DNA from: Ustulina deusta
Taxonomy: Eukaryota; Ascomycota; Sordariomycetes; Xylariales; Xylariaceae
NCBI GenBank assembly: GCA_023159155.1
Contig: JAJNNX010000003.1
Location: 1,488,001-1,552,000 of the forward strand
Direction: 5' to 3'
DNA: 64,000 nucleotides
Shown here: positions 10,277 through 22,322 of the stretch, in pieces
Position numbering within the stretch: position 1 is the stretch's first letter
Layout of the letters: every line of letters begins with the position of its first letter
Program-made: the position numbers and the translations under genes
The notes under the pieces: generated by a model
Told to the model about the DNA's origin: nothing
Seen by the model: only the letters and a program-made list of their open reading frames with translations
Databases searched by the model: none

Positions 10277-13200
10277 TGTAGGGTCACGGGAAATCGAGGG
10301 CCAGGACGCGTCAGAAACGGGGACGATGCGAGGTCAGAGGCAGCACGGTCGGCAGGCGTGCACAACGGGAGGTTGTGTCGTTGCAGAGAGGAGGAGCCGT
10401 GGTCGGAGAAACGAGCATCAGAGATACTCGAGCAGGCAGAGGGCCCTAAGGACCATCTCTCGGGGCTGTCGAGGGAGAGAAGCAAGCTGCCTGAGAAGGT
10501 CGAAAAGGAAGAGAAGAGCCAGCCGTGGCCCAGAAAGGGCGATCTGCGGGAATAAGTTTTGTTGAAACCCGTTTGGTTGATGCGGTGATTGATAGATTGG
10601 AAGAGGTGAATTGAATTGGACGGACTGGTGACTAGAGAATTGGAGTGAGAGTCAAAGGGGAGGAAAACCGAGAGAGGCGGTCGGGGGGGAGATTGGGCCA
10701 ACTGAGGTACCTAGGTACCTATCTCCAGTCCCTACCTAGGCAATACACTAGACCCGTCTCGGACAAAACTAAGCCGGATATAGTACCTAGTCCACTTATT
10801 ACTCTTGGATTTCTGAACACATGAGTGGCTGGAATTATCTGCCTACAGGCTTTTGGAAGTCTTGACCCGTGTTAGCGAGCCGACGTGCGTGTGTTTGCAG
10901 TGTCTGGGGCGACTGGGGCAATTGAGGCGCTGAAAGGGGCCTAATTTTGGAGAGGCTTAGAATCCTAAGCACGTACCTCCTACCTACATGTACCTAGGTA
11001 CCCCTTCAGGTACTGTATTGTCCCTCTATCAAGCCACGAATCCTAGGACAGTGGACACGAAAACTCACTTAGCGGCCTAACTGTGCACTAAGATGAGAGA
11101 TGGAGAAGCCAAGACCATCAGCCCCGGTTGCCCCGAGTCAACCACTGTTTTTCGAGTTAGATGGTCCCTAACCTAGTATATACTAGATACCTACTTAACC
11201 TGCATAATACGGGTAAGTAGGGAGTCTAGTGGAGGTCTCTATCCATACCTTAGGTTTAGGTTGTAGTATGTACTACCTACTTCTTGTTTTCGAAGACACT
11301 CGCAAGCAGACTTGTGGGCTTTATCACGAGTATATAGAGATGCCGTACCTAGATCTTGGTTATGCGGGACATGAACACTACGCAGTACTTGGCACATCTG
11401 CGCTACGGGCAAGTAAGGGTAGTTCGATCCCCTTGCCCTTGCAAAAGAGCCCCATGAAGTTTACAGTAACTATCGTATTACCCATACCTCCTAGGTACCT
11501 GGGTATCTAGTGTATTGTTAACTACTTCAAGTCTAGTCCTGCGGAGATTAATTATATATACACCGAGCAATCACGGCCGAATACCTGAAGTAGTAGATAT
11601 TAGGAGAGTTGGTATGTGGACATACCTAAATTACAGAGGGGCGTTAACGAACCCAGTCCAACACAACAATAACGCATACGGAAGGCTAGTACCTACAAAG
11701 TGTAGCATGGCTACCTACCTGCCAGGGAGTGTGGAGGTAAAAGCATTCCGAAGAGGTATTGCTGTTATGGGCACTTACTTAACCTTATATGCCAGGGAAA
11801 GATACAATTTAAATACGGGGTACTTCTGTGCTGTGCATTGCCTTGGCATTTTCTGACAATTCCGTTGCTTGGAGAACAGTGCCCATACTACCGGTTTATG
11901 GATCAAGGAACTCATCTCGCATTCCTGCTTTTAGGCCGGCTATGGCAGGTATATGACATCCATTATCGCCTCCGATATCTCTCTTGGTTCCTAGTGTGTT
12001 ATTGCTGTTTAGGTACCTACTCACCACCTTTGCCTCCATATTCAAGACGGGCCAAAATTCTATAGATGGATACGTTGCTCACGATTTTCACTCCCGGGAG
12101 CAACACGGGTAGATCCTCCACTGCCTGGGATAGAGGCCATCTCGCACATATAAGATGCGCCTCTTAAGTATGAGGATGTCAGTCATGTCAGCCTGGATTC
12201 AAGGAAGCGATGACAGGTTGGGCATCAGATCACCGTCTTCAAGGCCGGTGGCTTGTGAAAAAGGCAACGAATCGCTCGCTATTGCGGGTGATGAAACTGG
12301 AGACGCGTCAAGATCTGAGGATGAGACGAATCCGCAAAGCTTGGCTTGGTGAGCAAATGGGGGGAACCGTTAAGCGCGAAAATAGGCCGCCGGCTGCGGC
12401 AGAAGAACGCCTCGTGTCTCGAGAAGGCTTACACATCTTAGCATCTTTTTCTAGAACTTCAAGCTAGGCTATCTAGGTAGTCTACAGTAGATAATAGGTA
12501 CTTATTCAGACAGGCACAGCCCACCCATCTAGGTACACTTATCCTTCAGTCCTATAAGTGACGTAAGCGTTCATATTTACTGTAGTAGCCATCTTGCCGT
12601 CCATCCTCTCTATTCTAGGTACATATTTTAATTTTTTCGCACCCGCCTGTATATACTTCATATTGTAAAAGCTCGCTCATCCAGAGAATGCATCTCCAGG
12701 CGACTTTTTTCAACATTATTTATCTTGTTGCTGCACTATATTTTCAATATTAGTAACACAATAACACCGCCCAGTTTCACAAACCATGAACTCACGGCCA
12801 GACTTTGTTTAGCTCCCTATATCTAGCAGATGGTAATAATGACAGCTAGTGAGGTTGAACATTAATCGCAGGAGAATTCAAAGTTGCTCTTTCGAATACT
12901 AAAGATGCAAACAACACATCGCTGCCTAACTTATACTAGGATACCATGAAGATCTATGCTCCGTTTCACATACCCCCAAGTTTATGTGAACAATCCTTCC
13001 GGGTTAGATCGGGACCCGAGGAAGTACGGTAATCATTTCACAATCGCCTAGCCTAGTATGAGTGTACCGGGACATTTTGACACGACTTGTGACTTCATCT
13101 CGATAGAATGCGATCTTCTGCGTCTCTATCCCGAGCCTGTCCATGCGCGCTCGGGAGATTATCGTAACTCGGCCGGTGGGAACTTAGCAAGGAGCCTTTC

Positions 13201-13280
13201 AGATGTATCAAGGCCGACTCCTTTCTACCGATCACGTAACATGTGCTTCGCGAAGAGTGTCCTTCTGGATTCTTAGCGCT
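10277..13280. other. 3-kb gene-poor stretch with TACCTAGGTA motifs
   Basis: The first part is the kinase promoter and 5' UTR. Beyond it no frame resembles a known protein. TACCTAGGTA-type palindromes recur, for example at 10706-10720 and 10981-11000. Confidence 0.6.
10706..10720. repeat. Dispersed palindromic motif GGTACCTAGGTACC
   Basis: Best example of a short palindrome family found only in the intergenic parts of this window. Other copies are near 6109, 10991, 11491, 36030, 46226 and 48195. Confidence 0.6.
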
Positions 13281-14906
13281 TTACGGCTGAGAATTTCTAT
13301 GAGCCTCTGATATCGCTGTCAAGCTCCTCTTGACAACATTGAAAGCATCCTCAGCATCAGCTCTCCAGGTGGAAACAGCAACACGGACAGCAGGTTTTCC
13401 ATCCCAGCTAGTCCCGCCCACGTACCATTCGTTGCCCTCGTTAATCCGCTGGACAAGCACTTTATTGAGCCCGTCGTCTTTGGCGCGGAACAACACCACG
13501 ACATGGATGTTGGCGTCACTGCTGAGGGGTGCGTCCGGCAGCAGAATATAGTCGTCGCAGGATCGGATAGCCCTGGCGACAGCACGCGCAGCGACAACCA
13601 TTCTTTCCATCATTTGCGATATCCCCAGCTTTCCCTCGCTCATCAAAACAGCGTAGACCGGCAGTGCACGGAAACGTCGAGAGTTCTCAAGTCCAATGTT
13701 TAAGGGACTCTGGATCTGAGACGTATTATTTGACGAGAGATAAGCGGCATTCGGGTTCTTGAATACGTCATTCAGCGTAGATGACTTTCGAGTAAAGAAG
13801 ATGCCGTTGTCGTATGGCTAGAGAGCCCGATTGTAAGCTTCGTTCACTTCTCCAGGCGATGCGAGGGCGAACTCACCACGTTCAACAGCTTGTGTCCGTC
13901 GAGAGTCAGACTATCGCACAGCTCTAGGCCGGCATTAACACTGATAAGCGAGGAATATTCCTCCTTGTCAGGCAGAAGCCGAGCGAAAGCGCCAAATGCT
14001 AAGAGATAATTAACTAAAGTCATCCCAAGTCGAGAGCTAGGGCTGCTTCTGACCTCCGTCAACATGGATCCACGCGCGGTACTGGTCAGCCAGGCGTCGG
14101 AGCCTCTTCATGTCGTCCATGCCTGTAGTAGCGAATCGGCCAGTATTGACCTCGCCGGCGCTAATCGATATGATGCTGGCGACGCTCTCGCGCTGCAGCT
14201 CTCGCTCCACGGCGTCTATATCCAGGCGCCACGGCTCCGCATCACTGAACGGTAAGACCTTGACAGAGGCACGTCCGAGTCCTACCACAGATGCTGCCTT
14301 CGAGAGCGAACTGTGCCCCATGCTTGTCAAGACTTGGATTTCTGCAATACCCGCTTTCATGCACGCTCGTAGAAGGCCGAGTTCGCCCACCGACTCGGAA
14401 CCCTCGGCTAGCCTCGATGCAATGACTGCCTCGCGACCACACGCCAAGCCGAGAATGTTGCTTCCCGTGGCACCGGTGGTGAACGTTCTGCCCTCCCACT
14501 GGTCTGGCTCACCCAGACGTAACATGTGCAGCAGCATCTTTAAGGCGGCATCCTCGACCTCGGTAGCAATTGTCTGGTTGGGGAGATGTACTTGAACGTT
14601 TTGGTCGTAGGCACTGACAATGTTGTCCGCAACCTCGGCGATCGGAAGAATAGAACCTGTGACGAAGCCCCAATATCGACCGCTTCTATTCTGACCATTT
14701 AGCCCTGGCACAATGTCCTCCACGAGATGGCTGAAAGTTGCCTCCGGACCAAGACCAGAGAGATAGTCTGTTCGAGTGACATCTGGAAGCGATGCTCTCG
14801 CGTTTGCCAATTTGTCTTGGCCGGGGAGCGTAGGCGCATGTTCGCCGGGTGCCACAGCGGCTGATTCCCTGATGCGGCGCTGCGCCTGTTCTATGAAGCT
14901 GTCCAT
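13281..14906 (-). CDS. Group II PLP-dependent (aromatic amino acid type) decarboxylase
   Basis: Exons 14906-14054, 13998-13877 and 13817-13281 give 503 aa. Introns use GTCAGA...TAG and GTGAGT...TAG and leave the conserved segments HVDGAFGAFAR and LNVPYDNGIFF intact across the joins. The family decarboxylates amino acids such as tyrosine, tryptophan, DOPA or glutamate with pyridoxal phosphate. Evidence is the LPNQT substrate-site motif, the GATGSNILGL phosphate-binding region, HVDGA (the Asp that holds the pyridine nitrogen) and the Schiff-base lysine in LDGHKLLN (K321). The protein has family length and looks intact. The substrate cannot be read from the sequence. The next gene is a divergent LaeA-like methyltransferase, which would fit a small specialised-metabolism locus, but that link is inference. 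Confidence 0.92.
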
Positions 14907-16820
14907 CTCGACTCGGATAGGTGTTTGTTCCCCTTTTAATCAGAGGTCATGCATGCAGTGTGGTCTGATGTGCTTTTGGGCTCCGTTGCTTTCAGCAGAT
15001 AATTCTAAATTGGGTGAGTCAGCATTGTGAGATGTCACCTGCGCAGACATTTATTCTGCATTGTTACCTTCCGTCGTGCAGTGAGTCATACATGGGTTTG
15101 TCGTCTTTGTCATATCGATCGCAATCTGTTTCCTCAACTTCACAATGGACAGACGCTAGCTTCTTAGCTGGCCAGACTCGACGTCTTGTTAGTCGCTAGT
15201 TAGTCGCTAGTTAGTCTGGGAGACTGGATGTACAGCCGACCAATTACGCACAGTATACGGCATATCAAGTTGACTTCGTCATCCAGGCAAGGCTGTGAGC
15301 CTCAAAGGACAACGGAGTGGTCTACTGGCTGTTGTCGCTGCATGTGGAGGGATACATGGTTACAGGCGACAGGCTCCAACATGGAGGTCTCGGATATAGT
15401 AGTATGTGCCTGGGCATGTTACTGGGGCATGTTACTGAGTCACGTTTCCAATTGAAAATTGTGTTGCAGGTAAATGTTTGAGCTCCAAGAGGTCTAGGCC
15501 ATGGATCTGGGAGCTTACGGTCTTCGCCGATTTTGGCCTACAGAAGTGAAACCTCAGCTATGTATAAGCACGTATTCGTACTTCCTTTTCGAGCCCTGAA
15601 TGCATTAATGAGTTCGCACAAAGATGACGTGATTCTGGAAACGCACACTGCATCGCAATTATTGATCCTGTCTCGAGGCAGTGGTCATCCAGAAGAGAAG
15701 GGACTTTTCAGACCTCCTGGCTCGGCACGAGATCGGTAGGCATTCTATGAAAGCTGTATTGCCTATTTGGTGATCGTCGATGCGGGGCTTCTCCTTCTAG
15801 CGTGTGCACTACTAGCAGTAAGTAAGCGCGATATTCCTGCACATCATCGACAGCTCATTGAAGGAAATACTTGGTTGTGATCGCAATTCTCAGCGCTTCC
15901 CCGTCTGCCCATCCATTGCAGGTCCTTGCTCCCTTCGACGCAAGAACAAGTCCATAAATATTCCGAGGCTGACCCCGCGGAACCTTGTTCACATACCGCG
16001 GCATTACCCAACATGCCCTCAGCCGTCGCCGCGTCCTCCATGTAGAACAGGGGGCTGATGGATCTTGTTACAAGCGCTCGGAACCTCCAGCTCGAATAAC
16101 AGGAAAAAGCTCCTGTTACCCGGTTACCCTGACTGCGAAGTGTAATGCGTAACCCTCATTCTCCAATCTCGCTTTCATGTTGCAACACTCGATTTTTGTC
16201 CAATGCTTGTGTTGGCGAGAGGGACGCTGCGTTGCTGATTACGTATCCGTACAGATCCCCCGGTACTTATTGGACGCTGTATGATGAGCTCGTCTCTACT
16301 ATTGTCTTCTCAGGTTGGTGGTCTATTGGTGTTAACCGCCGTCCCCAGATCCTGCTATCCTGTGGCTGCAGACTTGCCCGCTCTAAGCCTCCTACTGTAC
16401 CTAGTCCAGGCTAGACGGACACGTCAATGAGGCGTTCAACCACTATATACAACTGATCACCTGGACTCCTGTGTACCAAATTATATATCTCATGTTTTAG
16501 TCAGCTCAAGCCCAACCAAAATCAACAACAGTTATATAGGTCAGCCTTTCCGGTAGTGTGGTTCAATGTGTCAGCTTGGAATACGATTTCAACCTCATCC
16601 CTCAGCCGTTCATTGTGTATAACTCCACACCCCCTCCCGCCTTCTCAAGAACTCCATTAATTTCTTCATATTGTTCGCACATAGTATCCCTTGTCTCTGA
16701 TTCGGGTTATACCGAATAGCTCTAATTGTTCTCGGGTCTTCAGAACATCGCCACCAACCGATATTCCAATCTTTCCTTCTCAACTTCAATCTCGGAGAAA
16801 AATCAGACAACAGAGGTTTC
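14907..16820. other. Divergent intergenic region between decarboxylase and methyltransferase
   Basis: About 1.9 kb with no gene recognised. It contains a short direct repeat GTTAGTCGCTA near 15187 and TTACTGGGGCATG repeated near 15410-15435. It probably holds both promoters. Confidence 0.5.
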
Positions 16821-18632
16821 ATGTCTTCTCAACAAGCGAGTGCCAGAGAAGGCGAAGGTGCCCTTAAGACCCCCGTGGATGGCGCTAAGGAAGGGACCAA
16901 CGATTCGGACCAAGAGCTGGCGCATTTACCTACCGGTCCGCCCTTCGATCTTAACAACTTCCCCTTTACATTTGAACACGCACGCGACACGTCTCGCTCT
17001 GCGCACATTGAACCTGATGTGAGAGTGGCCGTATCACAGCGGAAACGACTGAATAAACATGCTAACCAACGAAAAGAGTGACCCCTCCAAGTCTCCAAGT
17101 TATGAATGGTGCGTTGAAGGTGGTGCTAATGAGATATCTCAAGCTAATGCTAATGCAAACCATAGGGACGGCGAGTCAATAACGAGCAGTGTTACGGCAT
17201 ATAGAGAAGAAAACGGTAGGACATACCATGCATATAGCGACGGATGTACGTTAACTGCTCCCTACCTTAAGATGTCGGTGTGGGTTCCAGAAGACTAACT
17301 GGTCATGCATATCAGCCTACCACTACCCCAACGACTCTTTAGAACTTGAGAGGCTAGACTGGCAATATATTTGCCTCAAGCGCTTATTTAACGGCAAGAA
17401 TTACTTCGCGCCGTGGTCCCAAGAACGACCCCCAAAGAGGGTACTCGATCTGGCCACGGGGACTGGGATGTGGCCGATCGAGATGGCCGAAGAATTCGAA
17501 TCGGCAACGATCGTTGGGACGGACTTGTCGCCCATCCAACCTGAATACGTCCCGCCGAATGTGCATTTTTATATCCACGACGCGTAAGTTTGAGTGTATT
17601 TCCTCGATAATAATTTGGATAAAAGTCCTTTGGACAGCTCCTGATGTGACGCCTAGACGTCGCCGGTAACTCACAATTCGTTGGTTAGAGATGTTTGTTT
17701 CGATACCTTCGTCCAATGATTGTGTAATCATCAAGTGAGATGATGACCTCGTTGTACGTTTGGCATTGACCTGACTTCCATCTAGGAGACTGGATGAGTG
17801 GTGGTGGCCCGACCCTTTTGATTATATTCATGGTATGTATAAAAATTAGCGCACCCTTAACTTGTTTTGGTACTGCACTAACATATCCACGTAGTACGCG
17901 AATCCCTCCATTCTCCCAAGTCGGCCCAGAATGATTGAAAACCCCCGTCTCGAAACAAGCAAGTGGCACCGACTTCTGTAGGCGCCAACTTGATTCTGAC
18001 GGTGACTTGCTTACAAGCTGTAGATACGGATGGCTCTGGGTGCATGGGAGAACTTCGAGATTGACGTGGCTCGAAAAGCCTTCGATCACCTAGAACCCGG
18101 CGGCTGGTTTGAAGCCCAAGAGCTACTTCCAACGCTTGGGTGCGACGATGAGTCGATGCCTGACGACTACGCCCCAAACCTGCTCTTCAACGATCTGGAA
18201 GACTGCTCAAGGAGGGAACTGCGGCCACTTGACATTGCCAAAACGTATAAGCAGGGCCTGATCAATGCGGGTTTCGTGGATGTCACGGAGCAGGTCTACA
18301 AGATCCCAATCAACGGATGGGCGAAGAGTAGGAACTGGAAGACGCTTGGAGACTTATGGAACGTAAACTGCCTAGATGCCATACAAGGCGTGGCTATGGC
18401 GCTTCTGCATCGCGCACGAGGCCTGAAACGGCACCAGATCGAGGTAGATATGACTGTCTGGAGAGCCTGGGAGGACATTGGACATGTGCTGACCACTTCG
18501 CAGATACATCTGATGGAAACTCGACGAGGACTTTCTGATAAATCTGTTCACGCATACCAAAGCTGTTATGTTGTATTAGGACGAAAACCAGGGCCGCATG
18601 AAGTCGTAGGGACAACTTCGGAGCCTCAATAA
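16821..18632 (+). CDS. LaeA-like SAM-dependent methyltransferase, last junction unresolved
   Basis: Exons 16821-17018, 17077-17245, 17316-17583 and 17786-17832 join in phase. They give a disordered N-terminus, then the family segment GRTYHAYSDGSYHYPND, motif I (VLDLATGTGMWPIEMAEEF) and GTDLSPIQPEYVPPNV. The 3' part (about 18024-18632) carries FDHLEPGGWFEAQE and a C-terminus ending in SCYVVLGRKPG, as expected. The family includes LaeA, a nuclear regulator of secondary metabolism, but has many paralogues of unknown substrate, and this one is more likely a paralogue than LaeA itself. A perfect intron ends at 17894, yet the exon it opens runs into a stop near 17938, and no canonical intron links it to 18024. 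The gene may be disrupted, or may use a splice I cannot see. Confidence 0.75.
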
Positions 18633-19910
18633 CAACAAGGGTAGACTTACAGGTCTACTACATTCTCGATACTTATATATATGTCTGAAGATTAATGATC
18701 AGAAGGCAATCAGTCCTGACTATATGCACGCGTTCTGAGGGTCAATACCTATGGATATTGAGCTACCTTATTTGGTAGGTTTTGAGAAATAGAAGTACTG
18801 AAGTCGCAAATAAGTGTGCACCTTACATGCCCGTGGAGCTGTATCTACAACAATGCGAGTTCCCAGCGACAATTAAAGAGACATCAAAATAGGAAGGGCG
18901 TTACCTGGAGGTGTTTGTGTGACGCGTGGGTACCGAATGGAAGGGAGGTAGCGTTATTAATCGTTATTAATCGGTAGGTACTTAGTCAAGAGGGGGCCGG
19001 GAAGTGAGTGGCCGGCGCAGGGGACCGTAGAGGACCGAGTCTCTGCTAGTAAGCGGTCTAGGCCACGCGCAATGAGAAAATGCGTACCATGCCCCCTTTT
19101 ACGGGGCGCCATTGTACACCATGCTCTCTTTGCAGGGTAAAACGCAGCAATTCAGCCCACTATCCACTATGGGCCCCGCCGACCCGCTGTCCTGTCTCCC
19201 CCAGATAGAGTAGTACTGCAGCAGCAGTGTACTGCAAGACACCTTACCTCACGCTGCCTATCTGCTTACCTACTTCGATGCCGTATAAACCATTCCACCT
19301 CATCACATCCCAACGACTCGAACAGACCGGCTGGTTCATGTTCGTGCTTTTGTTCGAGTGTCTTGACTTTTTCCCGCACCGACCTTCTCCATTCTTGTGA
19401 TCCAGCATTTCCCACCCTCGCTACCCTCACTACCCTCGCCGTAGTGCCTCTCTTTTTCCCCTGCCCGGGACTGCTGCTTCAATGCCGTTGGACGGTTGCG
19501 CCAATCCCTAACCTTCTCGAGAACCAAGGCACACCCCAGCCTTCATTCAGCACGGGCACACCCTCTCTCCCGCCAGCCAGTTGCCGCATCACCAAAGACA
19601 CAAGCCTGTGTCACCCAGGCTTTATTTTTGTTTTTGTTTTTAATTAATACCGGCGTGCACGGGAGGCCGATACTTCGTGGGCCTCGTCTACACGTCTATA
19701 CGTGGCCTTCATTACCCCTTCTCCTTGAACCTCTTGGTCAACCACCAATACGGGCACCTGGTTTGCAGTGTTTTTTGGTCGACGTTACTCCAATCCTACC
19801 GTGATCGTCCCGTCGGTCGCGTGCGCTCGCTTGGCATTTGTATATATCCTATAAACCAACAGGAAGGACTGGTCCTCCTACACCACGCGCGGCTCGCTAA
19901 GGGGAAAACC
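18633..19910. other. Intergenic, promoter and long 5' UTR of the ArfGAP gene
   Basis: No gene is recognised. The last 600 bases are pyrimidine-rich, like a fungal promoter/leader. A direct repeat of GTTATTAATC lies at about 18954-18973. Confidence 0.5.
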
Positions 19911-22114
19911 ATGGCGGCACTCATGAGCAAGCGCCAGCAGGCACGCAACGAACGCGCCCTTCAGGATCTCGTCCAGAGTGTCCCCGGCAACAACACATGC
20001 GCCGACTGCGGCGCCCGAAACCCATGTATGTTCTGCTCCGCTAACTCCCTTCTTTGTCGTTACACTGCCTCTTTTGCTGTCTTTCGCAAGGGAATACTGA
20101 CACACAGGTCTTTCTAGCCTGGGCATCATGGAATGTAGGTGCATCGGAACACAAACCGCCCCCATCCCCGTCGTGGTGCGACCCTTTCAAACCTTGCGAT
20201 GGCGGTGCGCATGCACGCTACTGGCGCGTAGGATCCAGTGTATCGAGGTAGTGGAGTGCTAATAACTATGGCCGCAGTTGGGTATATTCCTGTGCATGCG
20301 ATGTGCTGCCATCCACCGCAAGCTCGGAACTCACATTTCCAAAGTCAAGTCGCTGAGCATGGATAGCTGGACCAATGACCAAGTTGAGGTACGACAACTG
20401 CTAAGGCCACACTCCCTGCATCGCGAGATTCTAATGGCTCTCGGGGCAGAGTATGAAACGAATAGGAAATGCTGCTTCGAACAGGACCTACAATCCCCAG
20501 GGCAAGAGACCGCCTGTGCCTGTCGATGCCGACGAAGCTGATTCCGCCATGGAACGATTCATCCGATCTAAATATGTGCAACCGCCCAGCGGAACCCCGA
20601 CGAATGGTCCAACAAGACACAATACAGGAAGTTCAGACGAAGGTACACCCCCACCCTTACCACCTAAGACGGGTACTCGGTTCTTCAAGTCGGGGACGCT
20701 CTCGTTTCGATCTAAGAAAGACCCTCAAAGTCCACGGGAGAGCACGTCTCCACAATATGCTCTGCCACCGCGTGACGACCATCTACGCAATAAGCCATCC
20801 AAAGTCTTTGGGGCTAGTGTGCACCAAGATAGTGTGGAGGCTACGGCGCTGAAGTTGACTCAGCTTCGTGATATGGGGTTCGCGGACGATAAGCGTAATG
20901 CCATGATATTAAAGGGGGTTAATGGCAATCTAGAAAAGACGATTGAAGCTCTGGTGCGTCTTGGTGAAGGGGGCGGGCCGATTTCGCCAGGCCCGACGAC
21001 TCCTCGAGATCTGTTATCAAAGTCATTGACACCGAGACCAACGAAAATGGTCACAAATGGTCTGTCTCTCTCGAAACCGAGCCCTCCTCTCCCAGTTCAC
21101 AGTCCGTCATCACCGTCCAATGATCCTTGGGAAATATCACCTGCGCAGCCCCAATCGTCACAATCCACCGGCACATTGCAGAACAAGAACCCTTTCTACA
21201 ACAATAACCCTTTCGGTGCGCCAAGTCAACAGAGTGAATACAACTTAAGCCAATCTATGCAGAACCTATCGCTGGCACCGTCACAGTCACCACTCTTCCC
21301 CCATCATACAGGAGGGGCTCCTACGACGCAACCGGTGTCTCAGCCGACCTATTCGCATTCTATGACCCCGCCTATGCCGCAGATTCAAAACTTTGCATCT
21401 ATGTCGTTTAATAACAACCAAACATACCCTCAGCCGCCGCAGTTACCGCAGCAAGGCTACAATCCCTTCTTACAGGCCCCTCCGACACCCCAGCAGCCTT
21501 TGTCCCTTAACACCTCTTCGTACCAATATCAGGGGGCTATGACAAATAACCCGTTTGCGAAATCGCCAACGAGGATAGCTCCGCCCATGTTAAATCAGAT
21601 ACCCGAACAATCACAGCAAAATGTATATAACTCCCCCCAGACGCCGTATAGTGCCAACCCTTTCATGACGATGAGCCAGCCAGCTCAGGTATTTCAACCT
21701 ACCCAACAACAGTGGTATCAACAAAGCCAGCAACAGACCCAAAACATCCAGCCGAACTACCCTACCCAACGGGCAGACAAGGAATCGATTATGGCCTTGT
21801 ACAGTTACGCACAACCTGCGCAAGCCTCGATGCAATCACCAGGGCAGGGAACTCCTAATCCCTTTGAGACAAGTTCAATGACTCCCGCTCAGCCGCAGGT
21901 GCAGACGTCCCCCCAGCAAAGGTCTTCGACTGTCACAAGCAATCCATTTTTAAACAACGCGGCCGCCCCCGTACCCTCTGCCTTTGCGCCTGTTCACCAG
22001 GCGGCCTCTAGTGCAAGGAGTCGAGAGAGCATGATGCTTGGAATGGAAATGGCCTGGAATAACGGCCGACACAGCCCGGATGCATTCGCGAGCTTGAGTG
22101 CGAGAAGTGGATAA
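19911..22114 (+). CDS. ArfGAP with UBA domain and NPF motifs (Gts1/Ucp3-like)
   Basis: Exons 19911-20025, 20118-20134, 20278-20388 and 20450-22114 give 635 aa; all phases agree, including a 17-nt micro-exon that supplies WASWN. The protein would stimulate GTP hydrolysis on Arf GTPases in vesicle traffic. The ArfGAP zinc finger is CADC...CMRCAAIHRKLG, with the arginine finger region in the latter. SWTNDQVESMKRIGN and RPPVPVDADEAD follow in the usual order. A UBA domain lies at roughly residues 215-260 (LTQLRDMGFADDKRNAMI). The remaining 370 residues are Pro/Gln/Asn-rich and include seven NPF tripeptides, the ligand of EH domains in endocytic proteins. It resembles budding yeast Gts1 and fission yeast Ucp3 in layout. 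Confidence 0.93.
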
Positions 22115-22322
22115 CGAGGTGTTGAGGCTGTATATCCGCCATATGTGGATATCCGTGTATATTGTATGAAACTGTCAACATATGATGTAGTTATAGTATA
22201 ATGAAGCCTCTCCACGAGGAAAGGATAATGGGAGTAATGTCGCAGTCGAGGAAAAAAGACAAGCGAAATGAAGGATGGCTCATTCTCATTTCACACTGCA
22301 GACCTATATTTTACGTAAATCT

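Noticed and set aside
10326..10565. Arg-rich frame opposite the casein kinase 5' region
   Set aside because: It overlaps the kinase leader, has no homology pattern and is probably chance.
11400..11450. GTTCGATCC-like box suggestive of a tRNA T arm
   Set aside because: No matching D arm, anticodon stem or acceptor pairing around it.
16821..18632. Calling the methyltransferase LaeA itself
   Set aside because: The core motifs fit the wide LaeA-like family, but nothing distinguishes it as the global regulator, and the model is broken at one junction.
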